DNA of 64,000 nt from Leptospira selangorensis (lineage in GTDB: Bacteria; Spirochaetota; Leptospiria; Leptospirales; Leptospiraceae): assembly GCF_004769405.1 (NCBI RefSeq), contig NZ_RQES01000016.1, positions 62,001 through 126,000 of the forward strand, written 5' to 3'. Numbering within the stretch: the stretch's first letter is position 1; each line of letters opens with the position of its first letter. This document shows positions 17,189 to 27,388 of this stretch, one piece after another. Under the pieces are notes generated by a model. The model was not told the DNA's origin, did no database searches, and worked only from the letters and a program-made list of their open reading frames with translations. Both the position numbers and the translations under genes were made by a program.

Positions 17189-18493
17189 TTATTGAGAGAA
17201 TTCGAATCTTTTCATTACTCCGAATTCTAAAGAAGAAGCTTTGCTTGTGGCAGGGGTCATTTTTGCCGTCGAAGTTAATAGAATATTTATTAATACCAGT
17301 TCTTCCACAGGGCTAGGATTGCCTAAATTGGCTAACCCGGTGAAAGATTGATCGAATGATTTTAAAGAATATTTCCACTCAAATGCTTGGATCCCTACCC
17401 AAAAGGAGAGAGTGGGTGTCCATTTATAGAGTAGTTTATAAGAAAAATTGAATCCTTTCGCATCCCATTGTATACTGTCTTTATTTATTCCGTAATCGAA
17501 AAAATTCGGAGCATTGAGCATCGATAGCTTCCCATTGGAGTACTGGGAGCCTGAAAGAGCTAAATAATGCAGTTCTATTCTATGTTCCCATCGTTCACCT
17601 TGTCTCACCGTAGTTTTTAATCCTATAGAAGGACCTTTTAACTTTTCCAAGAAGTAGTACTGATACTTGAAAAAAGAAGTTAGTTCATTTCCGTTATAGC
17701 CGGTCGAAATTGTATTATTATCCTCTGTTTTTCCCCAAAACTGAGAATAACCGAAGCTAGGTCTTAGATCGATCCTTTGATTCGTGTAAGCAAGAAATGA
17801 AACATCTGCTTTTAAGGAACTCTGTTTTTCTGGAAATGTTCCAGCGATCTCCTGTAGACTTGCCGTGTTAGAATATACTTTTATCCTTTCAGAAGTTTGT
17901 CCGCTGAAATGATTTCCGCTTAGGCCGAATGCAAACTTTTTCCAATAGTATATAGCACCCATACTATATGCTAGGCCTCTTTTATAACTGGGTGTATCAT
18001 GATCGGGAGGGATTTGTCCGGTTAGGGCATTTGCTTTCACCGAGGCCTCATTCAAAAAGGATTCACTAGGAGGTCGATATGTTCCCAAACCCGCTCCGAA
18101 ATATAGTTCTAGATCTTTTCTTTTAGTTTGATCGATTGCGTAAGGGCTAGCTGCTTTGTCCACTTCAGGCTCGGGCTTTTTAGTAGGTTCCAGTGTGGGA
18201 GGAGGGGGTTCTTCAATAACTGTAGTTTGTTGTTTTAATTTTTCCTCTGATTCTTTTTTTTCCTGGATAGTAGGTTCTTTATAGCTAACTCTTTGGATCT
18301 CTTTTTTACTGAGCTGTTTGATCTTTCCATCTTCCATTTTGATCTGCATTGTGGTCGCAGTTTGCTGGATGACTTCTCCTCGTAAGATCTGTCCATTCCT
18401 CATATAGATCGTCTGCATTTCTGCAAATAGTTCGGCTATGGGGGAAGATAATAAAAGGATAAATAAGCAGATTCTTATGTTGGAACTTCCCAT
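17189..18493 (-). CDS. Predicted outer-membrane beta-barrel protein, paralogue B
   Basis: A 434-residue exported protein with a signal peptide ending near ELFAE (residue 25), the same small N-terminal domain as its neighbour (MQTIYMRNGQILRGEVIQQ), a Pro/Lys/Glu linker and a C-terminal region of barrel-like strands ending FGVMKRFEF. Shared motifs with paralogue A include AIDQTKRKDLELYFGAG, SFLAYTNQRIDLRPSFGY and the WEHRIELHYLALSG region. The pair looks like a tandem duplication that has diverged, with 78 bases between the copies. Role unknown. Confidence 0.6.
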   Translation of the reverse strand: MGSSNIRICLFILLLSSPIAELFAEMQTIYMRNGQILRGEVIQQTATTMQIKMEDGKIKQLSKKEIQRVSYKEPTIQEKKESEEKLKQQTTVIEEPPPPTLEPTKKPEPEVDKAASPYAIDQTKRKDLELYFGAGLGTYRPPSESFLNEASVKANALTGQIPPDHDTPSYKRGLAYSMGAIYYWKKFAFGLSGNHFSGQTSERIKVYSNTASLQEIAGTFPEKQSSLKADVSFLAYTNQRIDLRPSFGYSQFWGKTEDNNTISTGYNGNELTSFFKYQYYFLEKLKGPSIGLKTTVRQGERWEHRIELHYLALSGSQYSNGKLSMLNAPNFFDYGINKDSIQWDAKGFNFSYKLLYKWTPTLSFWVGIQAFEWKYSLKSFDQSFTGLANLGNPSPVEELVLINILLTSTAKMTPATSKASSLEFGVMKRFEFSQ

Positions 18494-18617
18494 AACGCGG
18501 GATATTAGAACGAATATTTACAGGATAGGCAATAACTTATTAAATCAGTACAAATAAAAGGTGCTCTAAATTGGAAAAAATACGAGCGGTAAAGAATGGT
18601 TAATACCCGCCTATTTT

Positions 18618-19346
18618 ATGAGATATTTATTCTTTCTTCGAATCTTGGATTTTTTCTTTCCCTTGCTTTGCGGAATTTGTGGTAGAGAAGACTTCTTTTC
18701 CTTAAAAATCGGCCTGTGTAAAAGATGTACCTATGCCGCTCGGACAGCCAAGCCATCATATAGGTGTAATGTTTGTTCTTCCCCCATGACCTCACCATTC
18801 GCAGTTTGTGAATTCTGTGATTCTAGGAATGTGTTTTTTACGAAAGTAATTAGCCTCAGAGATAGAAACGATCTTTTAGGAGAATTATTAAACAAACTCA
18901 AATCGAATCATGAGTATCCTGTTTCTATTTTTCTCTCCCTAGGTATCCGAAAATTTTTGAGAGAGTTGAAGATATTAGATTTAGATGCTTGTATTCTTCT
19001 GCCCAGCTATTCCAAAAATAGGATTTTTAATTCGGATCTTAGGCCATTCTCGCCTAGCAGCCGATTGTATGAAGAAACAAAAAGAATATTAAGAATTCCT
19101 TTAATAGATCCATTGACGAAGACAAGTAGGGAAAGGCAGGCGGGCAAAAGTTTTTCGGATAGATTTTTTCACGCGTATTCTGCTTGGGATATCCATCCGA
19201 ATTGGAAGGATCGTTGTCCTTCTAAGATATTATTATTGGACGATGTTTTTACGACAGGTGCAAGTGTGAATGAAGCAAGTCGAATTTTAAAGAAGAATGG
19301 TACAAAGTCGGTTTATGTTTTAACCTATCTTAGGATTTCGGATTAA
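18618..19346 (+). CDS. ComF-like phosphoribosyltransferase-fold protein
   Basis: A 242-residue protein. The N-terminal half has paired cysteines (CGICGRE, CKRC, CNVC, CEFC; residues ~16-75) forming a zinc-ribbon region, and the C-terminal half ends in a type I phosphoribosyltransferase PRPP loop, LLLDDVFTTGAS (residues ~208-219). This architecture defines the ComF family, linked to natural DNA uptake in Gram-positives and Haemophilus; in spirochaetes its role is not established. No strong ribosome binding site precedes the ATG. The gene lies 42 bases before dinB. Confidence 0.85.
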   Translation: MRYLFFLRILDFFFPLLCGICGREDFFSLKIGLCKRCTYAARTAKPSYRCNVCSSPMTSPFAVCEFCDSRNVFFTKVISLRDRNDLLGELLNKLKSNHEYPVSIFLSLGIRKFLRELKILDLDACILLPSYSKNRIFNSDLRPFSPSSRLYEETKRILRIPLIDPLTKTSRERQAGKSFSDRFFHAYSAWDIHPNWKDRCPSKILLLDDVFTTGASVNEASRILKKNGTKSVYVLTYLRISD

Positions 19347-19388
19347 ACTTGACCTCTCTATATATCCGTTTAGTATAGATGGGAGAAG

Positions 19389-20492
19389 ATGATCCGAAAA
19401 ATTCTACATGTAGATATGGATGCGTTTTATGCCTCCGTAGAACAAAGGGATAATCCGAGTTATCGGGGAAAACCGATCATTGTTGGAGGTCCTCCGGATT
19501 CTAGGGGAGTCGTATGCGCTGCAAGTTATGAAGCAAGAAAATTCGGAGTTCGTTCTGCAATGCCTTGTTCCCAAGCGGCAAGGCTTTGTCCTTCCGGGAT
19601 TTTTGTAACTCCTCGCTTCGAAGCGTATAGAAAAGTATCTTCTAAGATCAGGCAGATATTTTTAGAATACACGGACCTAGTAGAGATGCTTTCCTTGGAT
19701 GAGGCATTTTTAGATGTCACTCAAAATAAGAAAAATATCCCGTATGCAAGCCAGGTTGCTAAGGAGATCAGAGAAAAAATTTTCGAAGAAACTCAGTTAA
19801 CCGCGTCCGCCGGAGTTTCCGTTAATAAGTTTTTAGCTAAGATCGCTACGGATCAGAATAAACCGAATGGAATGACGATCGTACGTCCGGAACAGGCTGA
19901 AAAGTTTATAGAATCCTTAGATGTTTCCGTATTTCCCGGGATCGGAAAAGTTACATTAAAAAAAATGCATGCTCTTGGGATTAAAAAAGGAAAAGATCTT
20001 AAAGAAAAAAGCCTGGAGATATTAGATCAAAATTTTGGAAAATCCGGTCGTTGGTTCTATGCGGTGTGCAGAGGTTTGGATGATAGGCCGGTTGAACCTT
20101 TTAGAGAGAGAAAATCTTTAGGTGCTGAATCCACTTTTGCCAAAGATCTGGAAAATAGTTCCGAGATATTCAGGGAACTTTCGGACATCGCAGAAGAATT
20201 GGAAAGAAGACTTTTGCAAAAACCTTTTCCGGGAAAAACAATCACTCTCAAAGTAAAATTTTCCGACTTCACCCAGAAGACCAGAAGTATCACCGAAGAT
20301 TATTATTATATGGATAAGAATGAATTGTATAGGATCGGATCCAAACTTTTGGAAGAATTCATATTAGAATCAGGTAAAGCGGTTTTTCCGATCCGTCTTT
20401 TAGGATTAAGTCTTTCTCATCCGGAATCTTCTTCCAAAAATTCCCAGATCAGAAACGAAGACGAAGAAGATCTATTTCCTTCTTTATTTTAA
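19389..20492 (+). CDS. dinB: DNA polymerase IV (Y-family)
   Basis: A 367-residue translesion polymerase. The catalytic motifs HVDMDAFYASVEQ (residues ~5-17) and LSLDEAFLDVT (~99-109) carry the metal-binding acidic residues; the helix-hairpin-helix PGIGKVTLKKMHALGI and the little-finger domain follow. A strong ribosome binding site, GGGAGAAG, adjoins the ATG. No LexA-type site is obvious upstream. The C-terminus does not show a clear beta-clamp-binding pentapeptide, though the final acidic stretch and LFPSLF may serve. Confidence 0.95.
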   Translation: MIRKILHVDMDAFYASVEQRDNPSYRGKPIIVGGPPDSRGVVCAASYEARKFGVRSAMPCSQAARLCPSGIFVTPRFEAYRKVSSKIRQIFLEYTDLVEMLSLDEAFLDVTQNKKNIPYASQVAKEIREKIFEETQLTASAGVSVNKFLAKIATDQNKPNGMTIVRPEQAEKFIESLDVSVFPGIGKVTLKKMHALGIKKGKDLKEKSLEILDQNFGKSGRWFYAVCRGLDDRPVEPFRERKSLGAESTFAKDLENSSEIFRELSDIAEELERRLLQKPFPGKTITLKVKFSDFTQKTRSITEDYYYMDKNELYRIGSKLLEEFILESGKAVFPIRLLGLSLSHPESSSKNSQIRNEDEEDLFPSLF

Positions 20493-20528
20493 GAACTTAC
20501 CCAAAAGGTCCATGCGAGCAGAGTAAGT

Positions 20529-21281
20529 TTATTTGGAAGTATCGCCCGAATCAATTCCGGAAGGTACTAAGTTTGCGATTCCCTGTCTTAAATTTGCCCA
20601 TTCCTGCCTACATTTTTTATCTGCATCTTTTTCTTCGTTGTAATGTAGCATCGATCTTCCCGCTGCAAGCCCGGCTAGTTTAGAATTATCGAATATTTTC
20701 CAGGCTATACTTAAGATGAATAATCCCACGAAAGGGAGTGCTATCTTTAAAATCCCATGATGTTTAGAGTCCATAATGGAGCCCAAAAATGTACAGATAG
20801 AGCCGATACTGAATAGATACCAACCTATATAAAAATAATCTTCCGCTATTTCGGAGGAGTTATTGATCATATATCTACAAAAAGATCCATCCATCTCTAT
20901 TAATTCTTTTTTGCCGGACGGTAGGACATTTTCGATGAAAGGTTTTTCTAATCTGGATTTTCCCAAATAAGGTTGGATCTCTAAGAATAGATTGATCCCT
21001 AAATACAACATTCCGATGAAGAAGAGTATAAAAAACGGTCTGTATAAAAGTTTGGTTCTTTCCGTCGATCTATACAGTTCCAATTCCGATTCCGGAACCC
21101 CCATCTTTTTGGAAATTCGATCCTTATATTGTTGAAAGGCTAAGTTATCCATAAAAGGGATATAATCCGTGGCAGGAAGGGAATCTTTTGATTCCTTACT
21201 TTGAAGCCAGACGTTTACCTCGTTTAAGGCCTTGGTTTTAGAAACTTTGAAATAGGGAAAGATAAGGCGGATCAGAAACAT
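20529..21281 (-). CDS. Membrane protein of unknown function
   Basis: I do not recognise a family. The 250-residue protein has an N-terminal cytoplasmic region of ~75 residues, then three hydrophobic segments (about residues 76-96, 145-166 and 174-194), and a hydrophilic C-terminus with a Lys/Glu-rich helix. AGGAAAACAAT precedes the ATG. It is convergent with dinB and lies downstream of recQ on the same strand, separated by about 105 bases. Confidence 0.6.
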   Translation of the reverse strand: MFLIRLIFPYFKVSKTKALNEVNVWLQSKESKDSLPATDYIPFMDNLAFQQYKDRISKKMGVPESELELYRSTERTKLLYRPFFILFFIGMLYLGINLFLEIQPYLGKSRLEKPFIENVLPSGKKELIEMDGSFCRYMINNSSEIAEDYFYIGWYLFSIGSICTFLGSIMDSKHHGILKIALPFVGLFILSIAWKIFDNSKLAGLAAGRSMLHYNEEKDADKKCRQEWANLRQGIANLVPSGIDSGDTSK

Positions 21282-21386
21282 ATTGTTTTCCTAATGTATA
21301 AAATCAGCACATGGATCGGCTGGTCATATTAGGAAATCTTTAAGATGTATGCAAGGCGATTTTCGGGGTATGAAAAGTCGAAAAGA

Positions 21387-23252
21387 TCAAAACTTCTCTA
21401 AAATGGCTAAAATTTCTTTCCCATATTGTCTAACTTTGGCTTCTCCCATACCTTTGATCGCCATTAGATCCTCCAGGCTTTCCGGTTTTTGGGAAACGAT
21501 CCTAACGAGTACGGGGTTCTGGAGTACCATAAACTTTTTCCATTTATTACGTCTTGCGATCCTGTCCCGAAAATTTTTGAGTTCGTTTAGAATGAGTTTG
21601 TCACCGCTAAGCGGTATTTTTTTGCGAGGTTTGTCAGGATTGTCTGAAGATGTTTTAGGTTTTCCGAATGCAGTTAGATAAATTTTAGGATATTTATCCC
21701 CTTTGACTGAAAGTTTTTTGGCTTTCTGCCAATCTTCCAAAAGTTTTAGAATAGATTCTTCAGGAACATGTTTTAAAGAAGAATAATATTCGGACTTATC
21801 CAATCTTCTGCGAAGTATATCCTTGGATTTTGCTCCTCTTAATGTGCCTGCGATGATCTTTTTTCCGAATTTTGCAGGATATTCCGAAATCAATCCTTCT
21901 ACGGATCTGATTTCGTCCGGATCGAAGATATGGGATTCTTTCTCCTTCTTCTTCTCCGCTTTTAATCTTTCTCTTTCCGTATAAGCAAGTCTTGCAGAAT
22001 GAGAAGACGCCGAGTCCGCACAAGTGTCACAGGATCCACAATTGGAGATTTTTTCCCCGAAATAATCACATAAGATCTTTTGTCTGCAGTCAGGAGAGCT
22101 TACATAAGATTTTACATGAGAGAGTAATGTTTCCCCTCCCTTATAGTTAGCTTCCTTGGATAAAAGAAAACTTTGGACGCTTAAGTCTCCAGGTAAGAAG
22201 AATAATACACAATCTGAATTTTTACCGTCTCTACCGGCTCTTCCCGCTTCTTGGTAATAACTTTCTAAAGAAGAAGGTACCTGATAGTGAAGGACCAGCC
22301 GTACATTCGGGCTATCCAATCCCATTCCGAATGCGTTTGTGGCTACGAGTATATTCGTTTTTCCGGATGAATATCCTTCTTGCGCCTTTTCTCTGCTGGA
22401 ATCGGTTCTTCCTGCGTGGTATTTTCCTACTTTGTATCCTGATTTGCGGAGAAGTTCGTAAATTTCGTCTACTTTTGCACGAGTGGAACAGTATATAATT
22501 ACTTTTCCGGAAACTGATTTTTGAAAATTACCTTTTTCTAATATCTCCAAAAGTATATTTTCTTTTTCTCTTTCTGAGTCCGGATACACTACCGAAAATT
22601 TCAAATTTTCTCTGGCGTATGTTCCTTGCACATGCAAAGGAAGTTTTAATCCTAAACTATCCGAGATATCCTTTTTAACTTTATCAGTTGCGGTAGCCGT
22701 AAGCGCTACCCAAGGAGTTCCTTCTTGTAGATAAGAACGTAATGTATGTAGCTTTCTGTATTCGGGACGGAAGTCGTGCCCCCATTGGGAAACACAATGT
22801 GCCTCGTCCACCGCCATCAAACTTACGGGAAGTTTTGGAAGTAAATTTAAGAAAGAACGAGAAACTGCTCGTTCAGGAGAAATATATAATATTCTAATCT
22901 TACCGGTTGCTGCAGAGGATAAAACTCTGACTTGCTCCAGATCATCCTGAGTAGAGTTACAATAAGCTGCTTGGATCCCTTTTGCTTTTAAACCATCCAC
23001 TTGATCCTTCATAAGGGCGATCAAAGGAGAGATTACGATCGTAAGAGAACTTGCCTCTGCAAAAGAAGGCAATTGATAGATGAGAGATTTTCCGCCACCT
23101 GTAGGAAGGATTGCGAGCACATCCTTTCTTCCCAATAACGCCTGGACAGCTTCCCATTGGCCTTGCCTGAATTGAGAAAACCCGAAATTGGTATGTAGGA
23201 TCTTTTTCCAATCCTCTATCGAAGAGGAGACTGTTCCAGTGTTTGCAGACAA
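21387..23252 (-). CDS. recQ: ATP-dependent DNA helicase RecQ, TTG start
   Basis: A 621-residue superfamily 2 helicase. Motif I ([14 protein letters not shown]), the DEAH-type box ([19 protein letters not shown]), motif III (ALTATAT) and motif VI ([12 protein letters not shown]) are intact. A zinc-binding cysteine set (around [12 protein letters not shown] and CGSCDTC, residues ~385-415) and a C-terminal HRDC domain (~535-615) complete the full RecQ layout. The start is TTG at 23252, preceded by AAGGAAGAAG; there is no suitable ATG. It begins 15 bases after the mnmC stop, so the two are likely co-transcribed. Confidence 0.96.
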   Translation of the reverse strand: MSANTGTVSSSIEDWKKILHTNFGFSQFRQGQWEAVQALLGRKDVLAILPTGGGKSLIYQLPSFAEASSLTIVISPLIALMKDQVDGLKAKGIQAAYCNSTQDDLEQVRVLSSAATGKIRILYISPERAVSRSFLNLLPKLPVSLMAVDEAHCVSQWGHDFRPEYRKLHTLRSYLQEGTPWVALTATATDKVKKDISDSLGLKLPLHVQGTYARENLKFSVVYPDSEREKENILLEILEKGNFQKSVSGKVIIYCSTRAKVDEIYELLRKSGYKVGKYHAGRTDSSREKAQEGYSSGKTNILVATNAFGMGLDSPNVRLVLHYQVPSSLESYYQEAGRAGRDGKNSDCVLFFLPGDLSVQSFLLSKEANYKGGETLLSHVKSYVSSPDCRQKILCDYFGEKISNCGSCDTCADSASSHSARLAYTERERLKAEKKKEKESHIFDPDEIRSVEGLISEYPAKFGKKIIAGTLRGAKSKDILRRRLDKSEYYSSLKHVPEESILKLLEDWQKAKKLSVKGDKYPKIYLTAFGKPKTSSDNPDKPRKKIPLSGDKLILNELKNFRDRIARRNKWKKFMVLQNPVLVRIVSQKPESLEDLMAIKGMGEAKVRQYGKEILAILEKF

Positions 23253-23267
23253 GTTGAAACTTCTTCC

Positions 23268-25205
23268 TTATTCTTGATTTCGGATCTTGCGGTATAGAAA
23301 TCTTGAGGGATGCAGAGAAGAGTACAAGCTATTTTCGATAGATAAAGGTTCGTTTAAAAGAATCTCCGCCAAAATTTCCCCTCCCAATAGGGAAGTCAAA
23401 ACTCCCCTGGATCCCAAACCGCCGAACACAAACAGGTTTTTTTGCGGTTCTAAAAAAGGGAATTCTTTCTTTCGATTTTTTGGCAGACCCATACCGGAGT
23501 ATATTTTTCGAAACGGTTCCGGAGAATGGATAGGCCCAATGATCGGAAATCTATCCGGGGTTTGAGATCGTATTCCAACAAAATCGGAACGGACTTTGAT
23601 CTGCTCCCAATGAACACCTAGGAATGTATTTTGAGAATATTCTAAAATTTCTTCCCTATCCTTCGATTTTGCATTCGGATCTAGATCGAACTCATTAAAC
23701 GTAGAACCGTTCACTCTGATCCCGTTTTTAGATGGAGTAAGATATTTTTCTCCCACATGGATCGGATCTTTTTCGGAATATATATTCGAATCTTCTAATA
23801 TTTCTAACTGTCCTCTGACGGATCTAAGGGAGAAGGGGGACTCTTCCCATAATCCTTGCAGTAAACTTTCTATCCCGAAAGAATTTGCTAAGATCAAAAC
23901 CTCCGTTTTGTTTAAGGTTTCTTTATTCTCCGAGAATAATGCCCATTCCTCTTTTTCGAAAAAGATCGATCCAACTTTTCCTTGTTTGAGAATAATATTC
24001 GGATGATTTAAAAGTTTTTCTGTCAAGACCGGAGTGTCGGTCCAGAAACCGGAGGGATAAAATATACCTTTAGATTCTTCCGGATAGTTTTCTCCCAGTT
24101 CGGTCCTTAGTTCCGCTAATTCTTTATCTAAAGAATGTGCCTTTACTCCTTCTTCCAATCTAATCCAAGGAAGATCCTCTCCTGAAAGTTGTAATGTGCC
24201 GGAGATTTGGTAAGAATCCTTAGGTAAAAGATCGGAATATCGACGGATAGAATTTCCAAGACAGCGTAGAGTCCATAAACTGGTCGGAGTTTCTCCTTTG
24301 GTAATATGAGGATGAGAAACTGCCATTGGAACGGAAGAAGCGCGTAACGCGTTATGGTCATCCCAAACTTCTACCTGAATTCCTCTCCATGCAAGAGCTC
24401 TTGCGATACTTGCTCCTGCAAGTCCGGCTCCTAACACAGTTGCTTTTTTAGGAATTTGATTGGATCCTATTCTTCTTAAAAATGGGATCAGATTTAAGTC
24501 TAGTTCCGGTTCTGATTCGTAAACTCCCACAAGCATTTCTCTTTTTCTTCCATAACCTGGAATTTTAGAAAGGGAGAAGCCGGCACTACTTAAACAATCT
24601 TTAACAGATCTTGCTACAGTAAATGTAGCAAAACTCGCATTTTTGTTAGAAAGCCTTTTTAGCTGGAGTGAAATATTTTCCCCCCAGAGTTCCGGGTTTT
24701 TAGAAGGTGCAAATCCATCTAAGAAGAACGCGTCAAATTTTCCGGATGTTTCCGGAAGAAGTTGGATTGCATCTCCTATCCATAGATCCAAAATCAGATT
24801 TTCTTTTTCGAATAAGAAAGTATTACATCCAGGGATGAGCAGTTTATATTTTTCTAAAAATAAGTCCAATAGCTCTGAAAGTTCCGGAAAGACAGAGATT
24901 GCTTTTCGTATATCTTCTCTTTCTAATGGATATTTTTCGAAGGATGTAAATCGGAGAACTTGTAGGCTGGATTTATTTTTACAATTTCTCCAAAGCTGCC
25001 AGGCTGCTAAAAAATTTAAGCCGGTCCCAAATCCTAATTCTAAAATAGAAAATACATGCTGAGTTTCGGGAGAAGATAATCTTTCTTCCAATCTGTTTCC
25101 CTTTAAGAAAACATGTTTGGTTTCTTCCAATCCGTTTTCAGGAGAAAAATAAATATCGTTAAATTCTCTGGAAACGGGAGTGCCGTTTTCTTTCCAGTCG
25201 ATCAT
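23268..25205 (-). CDS. mnmC: Bifunctional tRNA mnm5s2U34 biosynthesis protein MnmC
   Basis: Modifies the wobble uridine of tRNA: the FAD-dependent domain converts cmnm5U to nm5U and the SAM-dependent domain methylates it to mnm5U. The 645 residues begin with the methyltransferase (FGTGLNFLAAWQLW, and FFLDGFAPSKNPELW, about residues 58-175), followed by the oxidase domain with the dinucleotide-binding motif VLGAGLAGASIARALAWRG (~255-275). Length and domain order match the family. Its start overlaps the stop of the upstream lipoprotein gene in an ATGA arrangement. Confidence 0.94.
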   Translation of the reverse strand: MIDWKENGTPVSREFNDIYFSPENGLEETKHVFLKGNRLEERLSSPETQHVFSILELGFGTGLNFLAAWQLWRNCKNKSSLQVLRFTSFEKYPLEREDIRKAISVFPELSELLDLFLEKYKLLIPGCNTFLFEKENLILDLWIGDAIQLLPETSGKFDAFFLDGFAPSKNPELWGENISLQLKRLSNKNASFATFTVARSVKDCLSSAGFSLSKIPGYGRKREMLVGVYESEPELDLNLIPFLRRIGSNQIPKKATVLGAGLAGASIARALAWRGIQVEVWDDHNALRASSVPMAVSHPHITKGETPTSLWTLRCLGNSIRRYSDLLPKDSYQISGTLQLSGEDLPWIRLEEGVKAHSLDKELAELRTELGENYPEESKGIFYPSGFWTDTPVLTEKLLNHPNIILKQGKVGSIFFEKEEWALFSENKETLNKTEVLILANSFGIESLLQGLWEESPFSLRSVRGQLEILEDSNIYSEKDPIHVGEKYLTPSKNGIRVNGSTFNEFDLDPNAKSKDREEILEYSQNTFLGVHWEQIKVRSDFVGIRSQTPDRFPIIGPIHSPEPFRKIYSGMGLPKNRKKEFPFLEPQKNLFVFGGLGSRGVLTSLLGGEILAEILLNEPLSIENSLYSSLHPSRFLYRKIRNQE

Positions 25206-26191
25206 CCTGGATTTTCCGAGTCTGATTTGTTGTCTTCTTTAGGAGGAAGACCGGCGGACGGCAGGTTCTGCAAAGGAGGATATGCAGGCCCTTCTTCTTT
25301 TTTGTGAGGCTCTTTAGAGAGTTGTATTTCTTTTCTGATTCCCATCCTGTAAGTAGTCATATTCATATAAAGAGAAGGAGCAGGTAGCCCGTTTGCAGTT
25401 GCGACCTGATTTTTGATATTCAAACCTTTCCCATCCAAGTCTCCGAAACTTGTGACTTCTAAAAATAAATATGCATTATAAAGAATAGTGTCCGGAAAGT
25501 ATTGGCCTATATTATATTCTAATAATAAACGAAGCCCTTTTAGTTCTTGTAGTTGGTTCTTAACGCTGGAAATTCTTTGTTCTCTTTCTATAATGTCCAT
25601 TCTGTAGACGGCGAGTCCGTATATCGGCCCGACGCCGAAGTTCACATTTTTCCCTTCATAATAGCCTAAATAAAGTGTGAAATACATCTGATAGTCTTCG
25701 TAAGTGTATTCCATATTTCTACCTAACTGAGGAGGAAGGGGAAATAGTTGATTGGAAACATATTCGTCAAATGCAAGATAACGTCTCCCATCGTCCGGAT
25801 AATTGATCAGATTTCCTCTATATGTTCTGGGAGAAGTTAGGTTGAAAGACCAAGCGAGTCCGCTTAAAAAGGAAAAAAATCCTTTGATATCTCTTGTGCC
25901 TGGGATCCTACTTGGAACGGATCCTATAGAGTAAAATGCTCGAGTCGTTGTGGAATCCCTGCTGACCACGCTTGTATCCGTGTCCGAACCTGGAGCACTG
26001 AACTTACTGATAGGTATTCCCTGTACATTGGATGGATGTGTAAAAAAATCTAAGGCGGTATATTCCGCACCCGCATTGATAATAATAGAATCTAAAATCC
26101 CGCTCATACTCTTACAGGAAGAGAAAATCAGAAATAGGCAGCAGGTTATTAATTTTAAGAAAAAATCCGGATTTAGTCTCTTAGAATCCAT
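25202..26191 (-). CDS. Lipoprotein of unknown function
   Basis: A 329-residue precursor whose N-terminus (KLITCCLFLIFSSCKSMSG, Cys at about residue 26) is a lipoprotein signal. The body is rich in aromatic residues and alternating strands, with a Pro/Lys-rich C-terminal tail (PPLQNLPSAGLPPKED). I do not recognise the family. It overlaps mnmC by four bases (ATGA) and is divergent from dusA across a 100-base gap. The coupling to mnmC is probably transcriptional convenience. Confidence 0.65.
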   Translation of the reverse strand: MDSKRLNPDFFLKLITCCLFLIFSSCKSMSGILDSIIINAGAEYTALDFFTHPSNVQGIPISKFSAPGSDTDTSVVSRDSTTTRAFYSIGSVPSRIPGTRDIKGFFSFLSGLAWSFNLTSPRTYRGNLINYPDDGRRYLAFDEYVSNQLFPLPPQLGRNMEYTYEDYQMYFTLYLGYYEGKNVNFGVGPIYGLAVYRMDIIEREQRISSVKNQLQELKGLRLLLEYNIGQYFPDTILYNAYLFLEVTSFGDLDGKGLNIKNQVATANGLPAPSLYMNMTTYRMGIRKEIQLSKEPHKKEEGPAYPPLQNLPSAGLPPKEDNKSDSENPG

Positions 26192-26291
26192 CGTCCAGAA
26201 CCAAATTGAAACGGTCGGAAATCAAACCAAGCCCATTTCATGGGGCTTGACTGCTCACACCGAAAACCGAGGATCGTATTAGTCGAAGTAT

Positions 26292-27341
26292 ATGTCTTTC
26301 GAAAAAAAACAGCCTATCTTATACCCCGTATCCGTAGCCCCCATGATGGACTGGACGGACAGGCATTTTCGTTTTTTCTTAAGACTGATCACTAAACATT
26401 CTTTATTCTATACGGAAATGGTGACTACCGGAGCCATCCTAAGGGGAGACAAACATAGATTCTTACGTTTTTCTCAGGAAGAATCTCCTGTTTCTTTGCA
26501 GTTAGGCGGGGACAATCCTTCCCAACTTGCTGAATGTGCTAAGATTGGAGAAGAATACGGATACTCGGAGATCAATCTAAATGTGGGTTGCCCAAGTGAT
26601 AAGGTGCAAGAAGGAAATTTCGGAGCCTGTTTAATGAAGGACCCGAATAAAGTTGCTGATTGTATCTCGGAAATGGATTCTAAAACTTCAATACCGGTCA
26701 CCGTAAAATGTCGTATCGGTGTTCGAGGAAAAGAAACATTAGAGGACTTGTATGAGTTCGTGAGATCCGTAAGCCAAGCAGGTGCTAGAAGGATCACAAT
26801 ACATGCAAGAATTGCAATATTAGAAGGTTTAAGCCCAGCTCAGAATAGAACCGTCCCTCCATTACGTTACGAGGATGTGTATTCTATCAAAAAAAGTTTT
26901 CCTGATCTTTTGATAGAATTGAACGGGGGAGTTAAAGCCATTTCGGATATCCATTCCCATATGGACAAAGTAGATGGAGTAATGATAGGAAGAGCCGCTT
27001 ATGAAAATCCTTTCTTATTCTCCGAAGTCGATTCAGAATTTTTCGGAGCAGAACCTCTAAACTTAAGTCGCAGAGATATTTTCGAGTCCACTCAAGAATA
27101 TGTTTCCTCTCAAACAGCATTAGGTGAAAAACCGAGTCGTATCTTGAAACATTTACTCGGGGCATTTCATGAGATCAGAGGAGCTCGCTCTTATCGTAGG
27201 ATCCTCACAGAAAAGATGTATTCTAACCCGAGCCCTAGATTACTTTTAGAAGCATTGCAGTCTATTCCGGACGAATATTTGGATCGTAAATTAGGGAATC
27301 CGAAAATTGAGACCAAAGAGGTTGCCAATCCGGTGGTTTAA
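26292..27341 (+). CDS. dusA: tRNA-dihydrouridine synthase A
   Basis: FMN-dependent enzyme reducing U20/U20a in the tRNA D-loop. The 349-residue protein has the DusA-type start [18 protein letters not shown], the motif [22 protein letters not shown] with the catalytic cysteine, and [13 protein letters not shown] in the phosphate-binding half. The variant motif VGCPSDKVQ and the DWTDRH start place it in DusA rather than DusB or DusC. Upstream binding site is weak (GAAG). Confidence 0.94.
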   Translation: MSFEKKQPILYPVSVAPMMDWTDRHFRFFLRLITKHSLFYTEMVTTGAILRGDKHRFLRFSQEESPVSLQLGGDNPSQLAECAKIGEEYGYSEINLNVGCPSDKVQEGNFGACLMKDPNKVADCISEMDSKTSIPVTVKCRIGVRGKETLEDLYEFVRSVSQAGARRITIHARIAILEGLSPAQNRTVPPLRYEDVYSIKKSFPDLLIELNGGVKAISDIHSHMDKVDGVMIGRAAYENPFLFSEVDSEFFGAEPLNLSRRDIFESTQEYVSSQTALGEKPSRILKHLLGAFHEIRGARSYRRILTEKMYSNPSPRLLLEALQSIPDEYLDRKLGNPKIETKEVANPVV

Positions 27342-27388
27342 TCGGAGAACACTCGTCTAACTACTGCATAATATTTGCGGAGAAACTT

